Shown here piece after piece: positions 18,610-27,117 of a stretch of 64,000 nucleotides of DNA (position 1 is the stretch's first letter; the number at the start of each line of letters is the position of its first letter). Source of the DNA: CAIJXB01 sp964455905 (GTDB taxonomy: Bacteria; Chlamydiota; Chlamydiia; Chlamydiales; Rhabdochlamydiaceae). Made by a program: the position numbers and the translations under genes. Location of the stretch: contig CAYVYN010000008.1 of the NCBI GenBank assembly GCA_964455905.1, forward strand, positions 21,741-85,740. Reading direction: 5' to 3'. The notes under the pieces are model-generated. The model saw only the letters and a list, made by a program, of their open reading frames with translations. It was not told the DNA's origin and did no database searches.

Positions 18610-19593
18610 ATGATAAAGAGAATTGCAGTGACTGGTGGGGCTGGACAAATTGCTTATAGCCTACTATTTCGATTGGCTGTTGGTGAACTTTTCGGGAAAG
18701 ATCAAGAAATTTCTTTGCATATTTTAGAGGTCCCTGAAGCTTTAGCCGCTTTACGTGGTGTTGCGATGGAACTTGAAGATTGCGCTTTCCCTCTTTTAAG
18801 AGAGATTCACATAGGATCTGATCCTATGGAGATTTTTAAAGATGTTGATTGCGCTTTTTTGGTAGGAGCAAAACCAAGGGGCCCTGGAATGGAAAGAAAA
18901 GATCTTCTAGTTGATAACGGTTCTATCTTTGTTTCCCAAGGGGTCGCATTAAATACTGTGGCAAAGAAAGATGTCGTTGTTCTTGTAGTTGGCAATCCTT
19001 GTAACACCAATTGTCTGATAGCAAGAAGCTTTGCTAAAAGAATAGACCCAAACCGTTTTTTTTCAATGACACGCCTAGATCAAAATAGGGCAGCTTCGTT
19101 CCTTTCTCAAAAAGCTGGAGTTTCCGTAGATCAGATATCCGATATGATCATTTGGGGGAATCATTCTTCTACGCAGGTGCCTGATTTTCTTCATGCAAAA
19201 ATTAATGGCTCGCCTGTGTTAGATGTTTTATCAGGACAAAGACAGTGGTTGGAATCAGAGTTTTTTACCAAAGTGCAAAAAAGAGGCGCTGAGGTAATTA
19301 ATGCTAGAGGGAAGTCTTCAGCAGCCTCTGCCGCCTCAGCTGCTCTAGATGCAATGCACTCTTTATTATTCCCTACAAAAAATCTTTTTTCGATGGGCCT
19401 TTCTGCTTTAGGAAATCCATACGGTATACACGAAGATCTTATTTTTTCTTTCCCATGCCAAAGTTTAGGAAATGGCCAGGTTGAGATTGTCGGGGGATTT
19501 ACCTTTGATCTATTTTTAAAGGAGAAAGTTGCCTTGTCTGAGAAAGAATTACTGGAAGAAAAGCAAATGATTGAATCCTTAATTAATGGGTAG
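18610..19593 (+). CDS. mdh: Malate dehydrogenase
   Basis: The 327-residue enzyme interconverts malate and oxaloacetate with NAD in the TCA cycle. It has the N-terminal dinucleotide motif TGGAGQIAYSLLF, the substrate loop GAKPRGPGMERKDLL, VVGNPCNTNCLIA, the LDQNRA catalytic Asp/Arg region and the catalytic His in IIWGNHSSTQVPD. The GAGQIAYSLL form places it in the MDH type 2 group (cytosolic/mycobacterial-like). GGGG lies eight bases before the ATG. Citrate synthase starts six bases after its stop, so oxaloacetate production and use are encoded in one operon. Confidence 0.93.
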   Translation: MIKRIAVTGGAGQIAYSLLFRLAVGELFGKDQEISLHILEVPEALAALRGVAMELEDCAFPLLREIHIGSDPMEIFKDVDCAFLVGAKPRGPGMERKDLLVDNGSIFVSQGVALNTVAKKDVVVLVVGNPCNTNCLIARSFAKRIDPNRFFSMTRLDQNRAASFLSQKAGVSVDQISDMIIWGNHSSTQVPDFLHAKINGSPVLDVLSGQRQWLESEFFTKVQKRGAEVINARGKSSAASAASAALDAMHSLLFPTKNLFSMGLSALGNPYGIHEDLIFSFPCQSLGNGQVEIVGGFTFDLFLKEKVALSEKELLEEKQMIESLING

Positions 19594-19599
19594 TTTCGT

Positions 19600-20757
19600 A
19601 TGAATAAAGTTTTATTTGAAATCACGGAAGAGCAACTAGAAACTGGATTGCGAGGTTACCCTTGTGGCTACTGTCCCACTTCGTATGTCGATCCTATACA
19701 AGGCTTATTTTATCTGGGACGGCCTGTCGCAGATCTTGCCTATAAAGACCCCGAGGAAGTTTTAAGTCTTTTATATTTTGGTAAAGAAGTCGATGCCAAA
19801 GAAAAAGAATCTTTCTTATTGGAATTAAAAAAAAGAGCAGCCCTTTCTTCGAAGGTAATAGACGCAGTGGAGTCTTTGCCAAGAGAGGGGCACCCTATGA
19901 AGCTCTTTGCTTCTGCTCTTTTGATTTTAGGAATGGTTGAAGGTTCTAAAGGGTATAGAGAAGACTGTTTAAATATTATAGCTAAAATACCTCATCTAGC
20001 CGCTGTTACTATCAATTATCATGCAGGATGGGGCAAAACTCCATCTCCTAATATCAACCTTGGATATATGGAACGATTTGCCAATATGTTACAGCTTCCT
20101 AATAAGAAGGAAGCCGAACTTGCTAAAGTTTTGAAGTTGTTTAACATTTTGCATTATGACCATGGAGGAGGAAATCTTTCTGCTTTTGTCGGGAAGGCTG
20201 TGGCTTCTGGACTTGAAGATATGTATGGCTCACTAGCTTCTTCTTTGTGTGCTCTTGCAGGTCCTAGACATGGCAAAGCTAATCAAGATTGCTTAGTTTT
20301 TGTGGAAGAAATATTAAATAGGCTAGGAGAGAATGCAACAGATGCGGAGGTAGAGGCTCTTTTACGTGATAAATTACGCTTAGGAGAGCTTGTTTTTGGT
20401 TTTGGTCATGCTGTTTTGCGTGTAGAAGATCCTAGAGCGACTGTTCTTTATGAGTATGCAGATGCCCAGTATAAACAACATCCTCTTGTTAAAATAGCTA
20501 GAGCTCTTCGTAAGGTTGGCCCTAAAATTTTATCTGAAAATCCCAAGATTTCAAGCCCTTATCCGAATGTAGATGCTATTTCAGGAACTCTTTTGATGGC
20601 TGCAGGACTTACTTGTCCCGAATATTTTACTGTTTTTTTTGGTCTTTCTAGAGTAGTTGGAGTTTCTATTCAAATTGTTTATGAGAGGTTGGAGGCAAGG
20701 GGTGGCAAGGGGACTCCGATTGTTCGCCCTAAATATATTTATAGGGCTAAAGAATGA
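19600..20757 (+). CDS. gltA: Citrate synthase, eukaryotic (mitochondrial)-like type
   Basis: The 385-residue enzyme condenses acetyl-CoA and oxaloacetate. It resembles the mitochondrial type more than the usual bacterial GltA: the segments YDHGGGNLSAF, LAGPRHGKANQD, GFGHAVLRVEDPR and YPNVDAISG correspond to DHEGGNVSAH, LAGPLHGLANQE, GYGHAVLRKTDPR and NVDAHSG of the animal enzyme. Catalytic His224, His270 and Asp325 have spacings of 46 and 55 residues, the same as His274, His320 and Asp375 in the pig enzyme. The protein is shorter because the mitochondrial transit peptide and N-terminal helices are absent. It lies between mdh and a porin gene in one operon. Chlamydiaceae lack this enzyme. Confidence 0.9.
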   Translation: MNKVLFEITEEQLETGLRGYPCGYCPTSYVDPIQGLFYLGRPVADLAYKDPEEVLSLLYFGKEVDAKEKESFLLELKKRAALSSKVIDAVESLPREGHPMKLFASALLILGMVEGSKGYREDCLNIIAKIPHLAAVTINYHAGWGKTPSPNINLGYMERFANMLQLPNKKEAELAKVLKLFNILHYDHGGGNLSAFVGKAVASGLEDMYGSLASSLCALAGPRHGKANQDCLVFVEEILNRLGENATDAEVEALLRDKLRLGELVFGFGHAVLRVEDPRATVLYEYADAQYKQHPLVKIARALRKVGPKILSENPKISSPYPNVDAISGTLLMAAGLTCPEYFTVFFGLSRVVGVSIQIVYERLEARGGKGTPIVRPKYIYRAKE

Positions 20758-21740
20758 AGTTATGGATTTATTCTTGTTCTCTTTTTGTTGGACTTTCTAT
20801 AGAGCCTCTTCAGGCGATTGAAGAGGCTCTTCTTGCTATCCCAACATTAATCGGACCCCCAGCTAGAAATGATTGGAATAAGATCTTCTTTTTGGAAGAG
20901 GGAACGTTTAATTCGATACAAAAAGAGTATAAGATTATTGCTTTTGGAAATTCTTACCGAGGCATGTTAAGAAGGGGTCATGTACAAGATGGTTTTTCTG
21001 AGTGGAACTGGGGATTTCGCTCTGGGATAGGTTGTATGCCTAGAGAAGAACATTGGAGCTTTGTCGCTTCTTATACCCAATTTCATAGTAGAGTGTTTGC
21101 GGGGGAAGAAAGCCAAGAAAGAGTTTTTATACCAGCTTGGAAGCAGGGTGGTTTTTCATCAGTCCCTCAGCAAGAAAGCTCTTTTAACTCTAGCTGGCGT
21201 CTTCATATTAACCTGGCAGATGTTGAGATCGGGAAAAGGTTTAATCCAGTAGGCTCATTTTATTTACATCCCCATGTAGGAATCCGGGGGGCTTGGCTTT
21301 TTCAAGAAACAAATGGAGGAGTTATTCAAGGGGATTCTATGTATGCCAACGTTTTTTTTTCTAATAACTGCGCTGCTATTGGGTTAAGGACGGGTTTAGA
21401 TTCTTTATGGAAGCTTGGAAGGGGGTTGAGTTTTTTTGGAGACGGTGCTGTTGGTTTTCTTTCTAGTTATTACAATATAGGCCAAAGGTCTTCTTTACTA
21501 AATCAAGCAGATAGCCGCTCTTTAGGGGGTATTTCTACAGCAGAGTTTTCGTTAGGTATGCAGTACGAGAAATTTCTTTATGGAAAAATAGTTACTTTTC
21601 GTATGGGCTACGAAATGAATTATATTTTTAATCAAAATCGTTGGATGGATTGGGTTACCAATTTTAAGGGGGCTGTTTCAGATGCAGATAAGGGAATGGC
21701 TCTTCAAGGAGTCACCTTGAATGTAAGAGTCGATTTTTAG
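20754..21740 (+). CDS. MOMP-like outer-membrane beta-barrel protein
   Basis: The 328-residue product starts with a signal peptide (about 20 residues ending in PLQA) and ends in a strand closing with Phe (GVTLNVRVDF), the usual outer-membrane insertion signal. Alternating aromatic strands rich in Gly, Tyr and Trp run throughout (WNWGFRSGIG, EHWSFVASYTQFHSRV, TFRMGYEMNYIFNQ). The layout resembles the Legionella-type major outer-membrane proteins that are expanded as MOMP-like families in environmental chlamydiae. The start overlaps the gltA stop by four bases (ATGA), so it is co-transcribed with TCA genes, an unusual partner for a porin. The family call is by resemblance. Confidence 0.72.
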   Translation: MKLWIYSCSLFVGLSIEPLQAIEEALLAIPTLIGPPARNDWNKIFFLEEGTFNSIQKEYKIIAFGNSYRGMLRRGHVQDGFSEWNWGFRSGIGCMPREEHWSFVASYTQFHSRVFAGEESQERVFIPAWKQGGFSSVPQQESSFNSSWRLHINLADVEIGKRFNPVGSFYLHPHVGIRGAWLFQETNGGVIQGDSMYANVFFSNNCAAIGLRTGLDSLWKLGRGLSFFGDGAVGFLSSYYNIGQRSSLLNQADSRSLGGISTAEFSLGMQYEKFLYGKIVTFRMGYEMNYIFNQNRWMDWVTNFKGAVSDADKGMALQGVTLNVRVDF

Positions 21741-21756
21741 TTTTATAAAAGCTTTT

Positions 21757-21795
21757 GAGTAAAAGCCCCATGTTTATAAGATGAGGCTTTTACTC
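21757..21795. terminator. Bidirectional terminator between porin and OTU genes
   Basis: An 11-base perfect stem, GAGTAAAAGCC (21757-21767) with GGCTTTTACTC (21785-21795), lies between two convergent stop codons. T-rich sequence flanks both sides. Confidence 0.6.
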
Positions 21796-21800
21796 TTACA

Positions 21801-22880
21801 CTACAGAATGTTGCAAAGTCTAACTTGACGTTGTTTGCGGGGTGATTCTACTAATCTATCGTAGTGGTTGATTCCATCGTGTAGGATATGAATTGTGGTG
21901 TATTCTTCTCCGATTCCACCACATATTACAGGCTCTCCTCCTGCTCTTGTATGTACGGCAATTGCTACTGCTGGGATTTCGTTTCCGATCATCATAATCT
22001 CAGCCTGACCGCAGTAAAATCCTGATTCTTTAGCCATAGTAACATAGTCTCTTCGATCTATGGTTTCTTCTTTAAGGAACTCTGCTTCGATCTCTTCTAA
22101 TCGGCTTCTTGCTGTAGATAGTTCTTCCTCTGTAGAATACTCCATTCCCCAATTTATTATAGTTTGAAGACCTTCTTTTTCTTGAATCAAGCTGTTGTTT
22201 TTTGCCTCTAGGTAGTCTTGAATGGACTGATCTATCGAGCTTAAAATTAATTGAGAATCTTCACTTGAGGGGTTTGCATCTAACGCATCTAATAATTGAA
22301 TTAATTTATCTGTTGCTAATTTTCTTAAAGAAGCGCTTGTGTAGCTTCCTATGTTTTTTTCATTTAAACCTCTTGCGATTGCTTCAAAAAGGCAGTTGCC
22401 GTCACCAGGTACGCGTGCAAATTTGAAATCAGAATTGGCTATCAAAAAATCACTAGAAAGCATGATGTCTAAATTTTGAACGACTTCTTGTAATTCGTTG
22501 TCTTGGAAAAGATTGTATAACTTTGTTGCTTTATCATGTAACTGTATGAGTGTTTTTCTAGAAATGTTTCCAGGCTCTGTAGAGTTAACTATTGTTTCGT
22601 ATTCTTTTTTTAATGCATGGCCTCTTTTAGTCTGGTCTCCTTTTAGGGAGCTTCTGGTAGTTTGTTTGATTTTTTTATCTGTCGCAGATGTTAGTGGAGT
22701 AGATCCACTTGCGACGTTCCGATTAGACCACGAAAAAAAGTTTGAAAGAGAGGTTGGAAAATTCATTATGAAATTCCAAATTTTTTCTAGCTTGGATTCT
22801 ATTTGAGGCCGGATCCTTTCTGGGATACTATCTAAAAGAGCATGCGCTAGGTTTGCTATGCTAGTTGTATTTAATGACAT
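21801..22880 (-). CDS. OTU-family cysteine protease, probable deubiquitinase effector
   Basis: The 359-residue protein has an OTU fold signature at residues 155-345: the catalytic box VPGDGNCLFEAIARGL with Asp160 and Cys163, and the C-terminal INHYDRLV with His339 preceded by Asn338. A helical insertion (about 220-275) separates the two parts. OTU enzymes cleave ubiquitin or ubiquitin-like chains; chlamydiae are known to secrete OTU deubiquitinases (ChlaOTU of Chlamydia caviae), while the bacteria have no ubiquitin of their own. The N-terminal 150 residues are polar and Ser/Thr-rich with no signal peptide, fitting type III secretion, but this is inference. It is a single gene with a strong terminator behind it. 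Confidence 0.85.
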   Translation of the reverse strand: MSLNTTSIANLAHALLDSIPERIRPQIESKLEKIWNFIMNFPTSLSNFFSWSNRNVASGSTPLTSATDKKIKQTTRSSLKGDQTKRGHALKKEYETIVNSTEPGNISRKTLIQLHDKATKLYNLFQDNELQEVVQNLDIMLSSDFLIANSDFKFARVPGDGNCLFEAIARGLNEKNIGSYTSASLRKLATDKLIQLLDALDANPSSEDSQLILSSIDQSIQDYLEAKNNSLIQEKEGLQTIINWGMEYSTEEELSTARSRLEEIEAEFLKEETIDRRDYVTMAKESGFYCGQAEIMMIGNEIPAVAIAVHTRAGGEPVICGGIGEEYTTIHILHDGINHYDRLVESPRKQRQVRLCNIL

Positions 22881-23020
22881 TTTTCCACCTCGCTATTAAT
22901 TTAATTTATATTGTAACAGTTTTTTTATTTTCTAACAATGTATTATTTTTAAATTTAAATATAAAAAAATAGTTTAAAAAGATTATAGGTGGTATCGTTT
23001 TGTTTTTATGGAGGAATAAA

Positions 23021-23965
23021 ATGAAAGTGGCTGTATTAGGGGCTGGTTTTTCAGGCTTAGCCCTTAGTTGGTATCTTTTACAAAAAGGTTGTGAAGTTAC
23101 CCTTTATGATGCTAAAGGGATTGGTGCAGGCGCTTCTGGGATTGCTTCGGGTCTTTTACACCCTTATCCAGGAGAGGGAGTTAAACGAAGCCTTTATGCT
23201 GATGAAGCGATGAAAGAAACGCTTGCCCTCCTCCATTTAGCTCAAAAATTTTCAATAGACCAAGTAGCTGATTTTTCGGGGCTTATGCGTCATGCAACTC
23301 CTGATCAATCAGAAACTTTAAAAAAACATATTACTACATATGGAGATGTTGACCTTATTTCTAATGATTTATTTTTGATTAAATCAGGTGTATCAGTGTA
23401 TTCAACTGTTTATTTGGATGGGCTTTATAAAGCTTGTCTTTCCAAGGGGCTTACTTTTTGTGTAAAAAAAATCACTCAAATAAACGAGCTTGTTGAGTAT
23501 TCTCACCGGTTTTTTGCTTTGGGGGCTGGTATTTTTGCTTTCCCAGATATGCAGATAAGGAAAGTCAATCCTGTAAAAGGACAGGCTCTTATATGTGAGT
23601 GGCCTTTATATTTACCTCCTTTAGACAAGGCAGTTTTGGGAAAGGGTCACATAGTACCTCTTGGAAAGGGCCTTGTGCATTTGGGGTCTACTTATGAAAG
23701 AGGGCTCTTGGACGAAGGGACTTCTTTAGAAAATACGTTACAAGCTCTTGCCCCTTTAGCTAAAGAGCTCGTTCCTGCTTGGAATGAAATTAACCCAATA
23801 GCGGTTAGGTCAGGGATTCGCCTTGCTCCGATAGGCCACTATTTACCTTTTTTTAATAAAGTAGGAAGTCAAGATTGGGTTTTGACCGGAATGGGCTCAA
23901 GAGGGCTTCTTTATCATGCCTATATAGCAAAGCAACTGGTTGAAGCTGCTTTTTTTAACAGCTAG
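23021..23965 (+). CDS. FAD-dependent oxidoreductase (DAO family, MnmC C-domain-like)
   Basis: I start at the ATG at 23021 because GGAGG lies five bases before it; an in-frame TTG at 23000 precedes that ribosome site. The 314-residue flavoprotein opens with VAVLGAGFSGLALSWYLL, the FAD-binding GxGxxG fold, then GIGAGASGIASGLLHPYPG. The end, GIRLAPIGHYLPFF and TGMGSRGLLYHAYIAKQL, resembles the C-terminal oxidoreductase part of MnmC, which removes the carboxymethyl group during wobble-uridine modification. Glycine oxidase or another amine oxidase is the alternative. No methyltransferase domain is attached. Confidence 0.72.
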   Translation: MKVAVLGAGFSGLALSWYLLQKGCEVTLYDAKGIGAGASGIASGLLHPYPGEGVKRSLYADEAMKETLALLHLAQKFSIDQVADFSGLMRHATPDQSETLKKHITTYGDVDLISNDLFLIKSGVSVYSTVYLDGLYKACLSKGLTFCVKKITQINELVEYSHRFFALGAGIFAFPDMQIRKVNPVKGQALICEWPLYLPPLDKAVLGKGHIVPLGKGLVHLGSTYERGLLDEGTSLENTLQALAPLAKELVPAWNEINPIAVRSGIRLAPIGHYLPFFNKVGSQDWVLTGMGSRGLLYHAYIAKQLVEAAFFNS

Positions 23966-23979
23966 AAATATAAAAAGTA

Positions 23980-24225
23980 CTATATTGGGTAATTTTCTAG
24001 GGGGTACTTGAATCCTCCTAGATAGAGATCTAATCTTAAATCTTTGCTTCGATTTTTATGCAAATAAAAGTCTATCTTTCGCTTCCTAGAAAATAGAAGA
24101 GGGATTTTTGTTTTTTTTGCAGGGGAGTTTCTTGGGTAGTAGTTAAAGCTGTGATTAATATCTGCGATAACTATAATCCTATTAGGATTTTTAGGTTTAC
24201 AGAGGTTGAAAATGGAAGGGCGATT
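23980..24225 (-). other. Open frame without a start codon, possible gene remnant
   Basis: Reading leftward, 81 sense codons run from just after a TGA (24228-24226) to a TAG at 23982-23980, through what is otherwise intergenic DNA between the FAD oxidoreductase and the PhnP-like gene. The end reads plausibly as protein (LYLGGFKYPLENYPI), but no ATG, GTG or usable TTG precedes most of it; an ATT at 24177 has AGG just before it. It may be a decayed gene fragment or chance. Confidence 0.2.
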
Positions 24226-24994
24226 TCAGTTTTTAGGCACAGGCAGTTCTTTAGGTGTTCCTATGATTGGATGTGAGTGTTCTGTTTGTCTAAGTTCTGA
24301 TTTAAAGGACAAACGCAAAAGATCATCCTCTTTGATCAAGCTTGACGGAAAAACTTTTCTTTTAGATGTCGGTCCGGATTATCGAGAGCTCGCTCTTAAA
24401 TACAAAATTAACTTTTTAGATGGGTGTATTTTAACGCATTCTCATTATGACCATGTAGGTGGTTTTGATGATCTTCGTGTATACTCTTATCAAGGTAAAA
24501 AGTTACCCTGTTTGATGTTGGCTCAAACGTTTCAAGAATTGAAAGCGAATTATCCTTATCTTTTGGAGCCAACAGAAAAAGGAGGGCTGAGCAGTTCTTT
24601 TTTTTCTTGGCAGACAGTGGATTCTGCGTTTGGTTCGACTGTTTTTGAAGGCTTGTTTTTGGAATATGTTACTTTTTTACAAAAGGGCATGGAAGTCATG
24701 GGATTAAAGATCGGGAACCTAGCCTATATTTCTGATATCAAAGAGTATGATGCAAAGTTAATTGAAAGCCTTCAAGGGATCGACATTCTTATAGTAAGCG
24801 CTTTAAGAAAGACGAAGAGTCTGATGCATTTTTCTATTGAGGAAGCCTTAGCGTTTGCTTCTTTGATACAGCCTAAACAAGTTTATTTAACGCATATCGC
24901 TCATGAAATAGCGCATGAAACAGTTCTTGGGGAGCTTCCTAAGGGTGTTTCTTTAGCGTATGATGGGCTTGAAATTGCTTTTCAAATTCTCTAA
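24212..24994 (+). CDS. Metallo-beta-lactamase-fold hydrolase, PhnP-like
   Basis: The start is the ATG at 24212, with AGAGG seven bases upstream; a TTG two codons earlier is less likely. The 260-residue enzyme carries the metal-binding motif THSHYDHVGG (His76, His78, Asp80, His81) and further ligands in YISDIKEYD and YLTHIAHE. The N-terminal GTGSSLGVPMIGCECSVCLSSD is typical of the PhnP/YcbX-like group (cyclic phosphodiesterase or related hydrolase). It is followed by hflX after 12 bases, a neighbour pair also found in Chlamydia. The true substrate is unknown; a phosphonate pathway is not seen here. Confidence 0.82.
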   Translation: MEGRFQFLGTGSSLGVPMIGCECSVCLSSDLKDKRKRSSSLIKLDGKTFLLDVGPDYRELALKYKINFLDGCILTHSHYDHVGGFDDLRVYSYQGKKLPCLMLAQTFQELKANYPYLLEPTEKGGLSSSFFSWQTVDSAFGSTVFEGLFLEYVTFLQKGMEVMGLKIGNLAYISDIKEYDAKLIESLQGIDILIVSALRKTKSLMHFSIEEALAFASLIQPKQVYLTHIAHEIAHETVLGELPKGVSLAYDGLEIAFQIL

Positions 24995-25006
24995 AATGGA
25001 TTTTTT

Positions 25007-26305
25007 ATGGATGCAAAAAATATAATACAGCAAGAAAAGGAATTTAACCTTAAAGAGATGAAATCTGCGTATCTTGTAGGGACCTACCATTCAGGAGGAA
25101 ATAAGAGTTTAGCAGAGGAGTCTTTACTTGAACTTGGAAGGTTGTGTGATACTTTTGGTATTGCTGTAGCCGGACAAATTCTTTGTGCTATTAAAAAATT
25201 TGATGCTGGCCTTTATCTAGGAGAGGGTAAACTAGAAGAGGTGATTCAGCATGTAGCAGAGCTCGACGCCAGTATCATTATTTTCGATGATGAGATTTCT
25301 CCAAATCAGCAAAGGAATTTAGAGGCTTTTTTAAAAAAACCTGTTATAGATCGTACTGAAGTAATCATAGAAGTTTTTGCGCAAAGAGCAAAGACAAAAG
25401 AGGCTCAGCTTCAAATTGAACTTGCAAAAATTAAATATCAATTCCCTCGTTTAAAAAGAATGTGGACGCATCTTTCTAGACAAAGCTCCGGTGGTGGAGG
25501 TCATGTGAAGGGGGAAGGTGAGAAGCAGATAGAAATTGATAGACGTCTTTTGCGAAAACGTGTCGATCAAATGAAGAAAGAGATAGAATCTGTGGCGGCG
25601 CATAGAGTAGTGCAAAGAAGTTCTAGGAAAAGATCTGGTATACCTACGTTTGCTCTTGTAGGATATACGAATGCAGGCAAATCTACGGTGATGAAAGCTC
25701 TAACTGGAGCCGAAGTTCTAGTAGAGGATAAGCTTTTTGCAACGTTAGATACAACGACTCGTAAGCTTTCTTTACCCAATAAACAGGAAGTGTTACTTGT
25801 AGACACCGTTGGGTTTATTCGAAAAATCCCACACTCGTTATTAGTTTCTTTTAAAAGCACCCTTGAAGAAGCTATTTTTACAGACGTTCTTATTCACCTA
25901 ATTGATATAAGTCACCCTCTTGCTGAAGAGCACGCAGAAGCTACTTTGGAAGTGTTACATGAACTTGGCGTGGAAAATCAACCAATTATTACGGTATTTA
26001 ATAAAGTCGATGCATGTGAAGATCAGGAGCTTTTAAGGAAATTAAAAGTAAAATACCCTAGAAGCATTACTATTTCTGCCTTAAAGCAAGAAACCCTTTT
26101 ACCTTTAGAAGAAAGGATGATAGAGGAGGTTGCTTCTTTACGAACTGTTCTTCGGTTGAGAATCCCACAAAGTGAATATGCTCTTGTTAGTGATCTGATG
26201 CATGAAGGAAGAATTATAGAATCTGAGTACGAAGAAAACGATGTTTTATTGGTAGCCGAAATTCCTAAACAGCTAGAGTATAAACTTAAAAAATTTATTC
26301 GGTAA
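25007..26305 (+). CDS. hflX: Ribosome-associated GTPase HflX
   Basis: The 432-residue GTPase has the HflX N-terminal domain with ILCAIKKFDAGLYLGEGKLEEV and DRTEVIIEVFAQRAKTKEAQLQIELA, the Gly-rich linker SGGGGHVKGEGEKQIEIDRR, and the G domain with G1 GYTNAGKST, G3 DTVGF and G4 NKVD. HflX rescues or splits stalled 70S ribosomes under stress. It shares an operon with the PhnP-like hydrolase. Its 3' end overlaps the convergent DUF455 gene by 11 bases. Confidence 0.93.
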   Translation: MDAKNIIQQEKEFNLKEMKSAYLVGTYHSGGNKSLAEESLLELGRLCDTFGIAVAGQILCAIKKFDAGLYLGEGKLEEVIQHVAELDASIIIFDDEISPNQQRNLEAFLKKPVIDRTEVIIEVFAQRAKTKEAQLQIELAKIKYQFPRLKRMWTHLSRQSSGGGGHVKGEGEKQIEIDRRLLRKRVDQMKKEIESVAAHRVVQRSSRKRSGIPTFALVGYTNAGKSTVMKALTGAEVLVEDKLFATLDTTTRKLSLPNKQEVLLVDTVGFIRKIPHSLLVSFKSTLEEAIFTDVLIHLIDISHPLAEEHAEATLEVLHELGVENQPIITVFNKVDACEDQELLRKLKVKYPRSITISALKQETLLPLEERMIEEVASLRTVLRLRIPQSEYALVSDLMHEGRIIESEYEENDVLLVAEIPKQLEYKLKKFIR

Positions 26306-27071
26306 TTAGTTTTTCTATCCAGTCGGAGGGTATTCCCGCTTTTTCTCTATGTTCTTGAAAAAAGGTAAGCCCTCTTGCTCTTTTCGGTGGCAATAAATCA
26401 GGAACATTTTTTCTCCAAGAGTCCCATGTAGATTCATTAGGGGCTGCCATTTTTTTGAGGTGGTGCATTCCAAAAGAAACGTGCTTGATTTCATCTTTAA
26501 GGATTTGTTCCATAAGTAAGGCAGAATCTATGTCGTCATATTTAGAAAAAGCATCCCTATAGATGGGCGCAAAGTCTAAATTAGCCATTTCAAATGTCAG
26601 ACTCATCACGCTTACGTATTTTAAGGGTGATGTTAGAAAGGGAACATGCTTCCAGAAGTGTTTATAAAGCGGAAGCGATCCAAACGATACCCCTAGTTCG
26701 TTTAGCCTTTGTATGTAGATTTTAACATGCCCTTGTTCTTCTTTAAGTGTATTCGCAACACCTTTTCTGAAGTTTTTTGGGGCGTCAGGAAATGCTAAAA
26801 GAGCATAAGCCATGATCTCTACTGCAAGGAGTTCGTGGCCTGCAAAGCGGTGTAAGCAAATAGCTCTTTTATCTTTTTCTTTGAGTTCTTGTAGGCTGGG
26901 CAACCTTTCTTTTCGGCTGTGTTTTTTAAATTCCATGCCAGTAGGTCTAGTTGGGGTGTCCCATAAGATCGCTGGGTGTCTGACTTCATCTGTAAGGACA
27001 AGTGGGCAAAAAAGTTTTTCTTCTAATGTGTCAGCGCTTAAAATGCGCGTGCACCAATCAAATAGTTCCAT
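26295..27071 (-). CDS. Ferritin-like DUF455 family protein
   Basis: The 258-residue protein is mostly helical with the metal-ligand pattern of ferritin-like di-iron proteins: HRFAGHELLAVEIMAYALL, LKEEQGHVKIY, LTFEMANLDFAP and LKDEIKHVSFGMHHL give four Glu and two His positions in a four-helix bundle. This matches DUF455, a conserved family of uncertain function possibly acting as a hydroxylase. The gene ends inside the end of hflX on the opposite strand. It lies 46 bases after the SH3 gene, with a terminator hairpin between. Confidence 0.78.
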   Translation of the reverse strand: MELFDWCTRILSADTLEEKLFCPLVLTDEVRHPAILWDTPTRPTGMEFKKHSRKERLPSLQELKEKDKRAICLHRFAGHELLAVEIMAYALLAFPDAPKNFRKGVANTLKEEQGHVKIYIQRLNELGVSFGSLPLYKHFWKHVPFLTSPLKYVSVMSLTFEMANLDFAPIYRDAFSKYDDIDSALLMEQILKDEIKHVSFGMHHLKKMAAPNESTWDSWRKNVPDLLPPKRARGLTFFQEHREKAGIPSDWIEKLITE

Positions 27072-27080
27072 AAGATTAGA

Positions 27081-27107
27081 AAAGAGCCTTTTTAGCTAAG
27101 GCTCTTT
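27081..27107 (-). terminator. Terminator between SH3 gene and DUF455 gene
   Basis: AAAGAGCC (27081-27088) pairs with GGCTCTTT (27100-27107). Read on the minus strand the hairpin follows the SH3 gene stop and runs into TTTTCT. Confidence 0.55.
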
Positions 27108-27117
27108 CTCCGTGTGA

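Noticed and set aside
23000..23020. TTG start for the FAD oxidoreductase
   Set aside because: The stretch contains the ribosome site GGAGG of the ATG at 23021, and the FAD fold starts right after that ATG.
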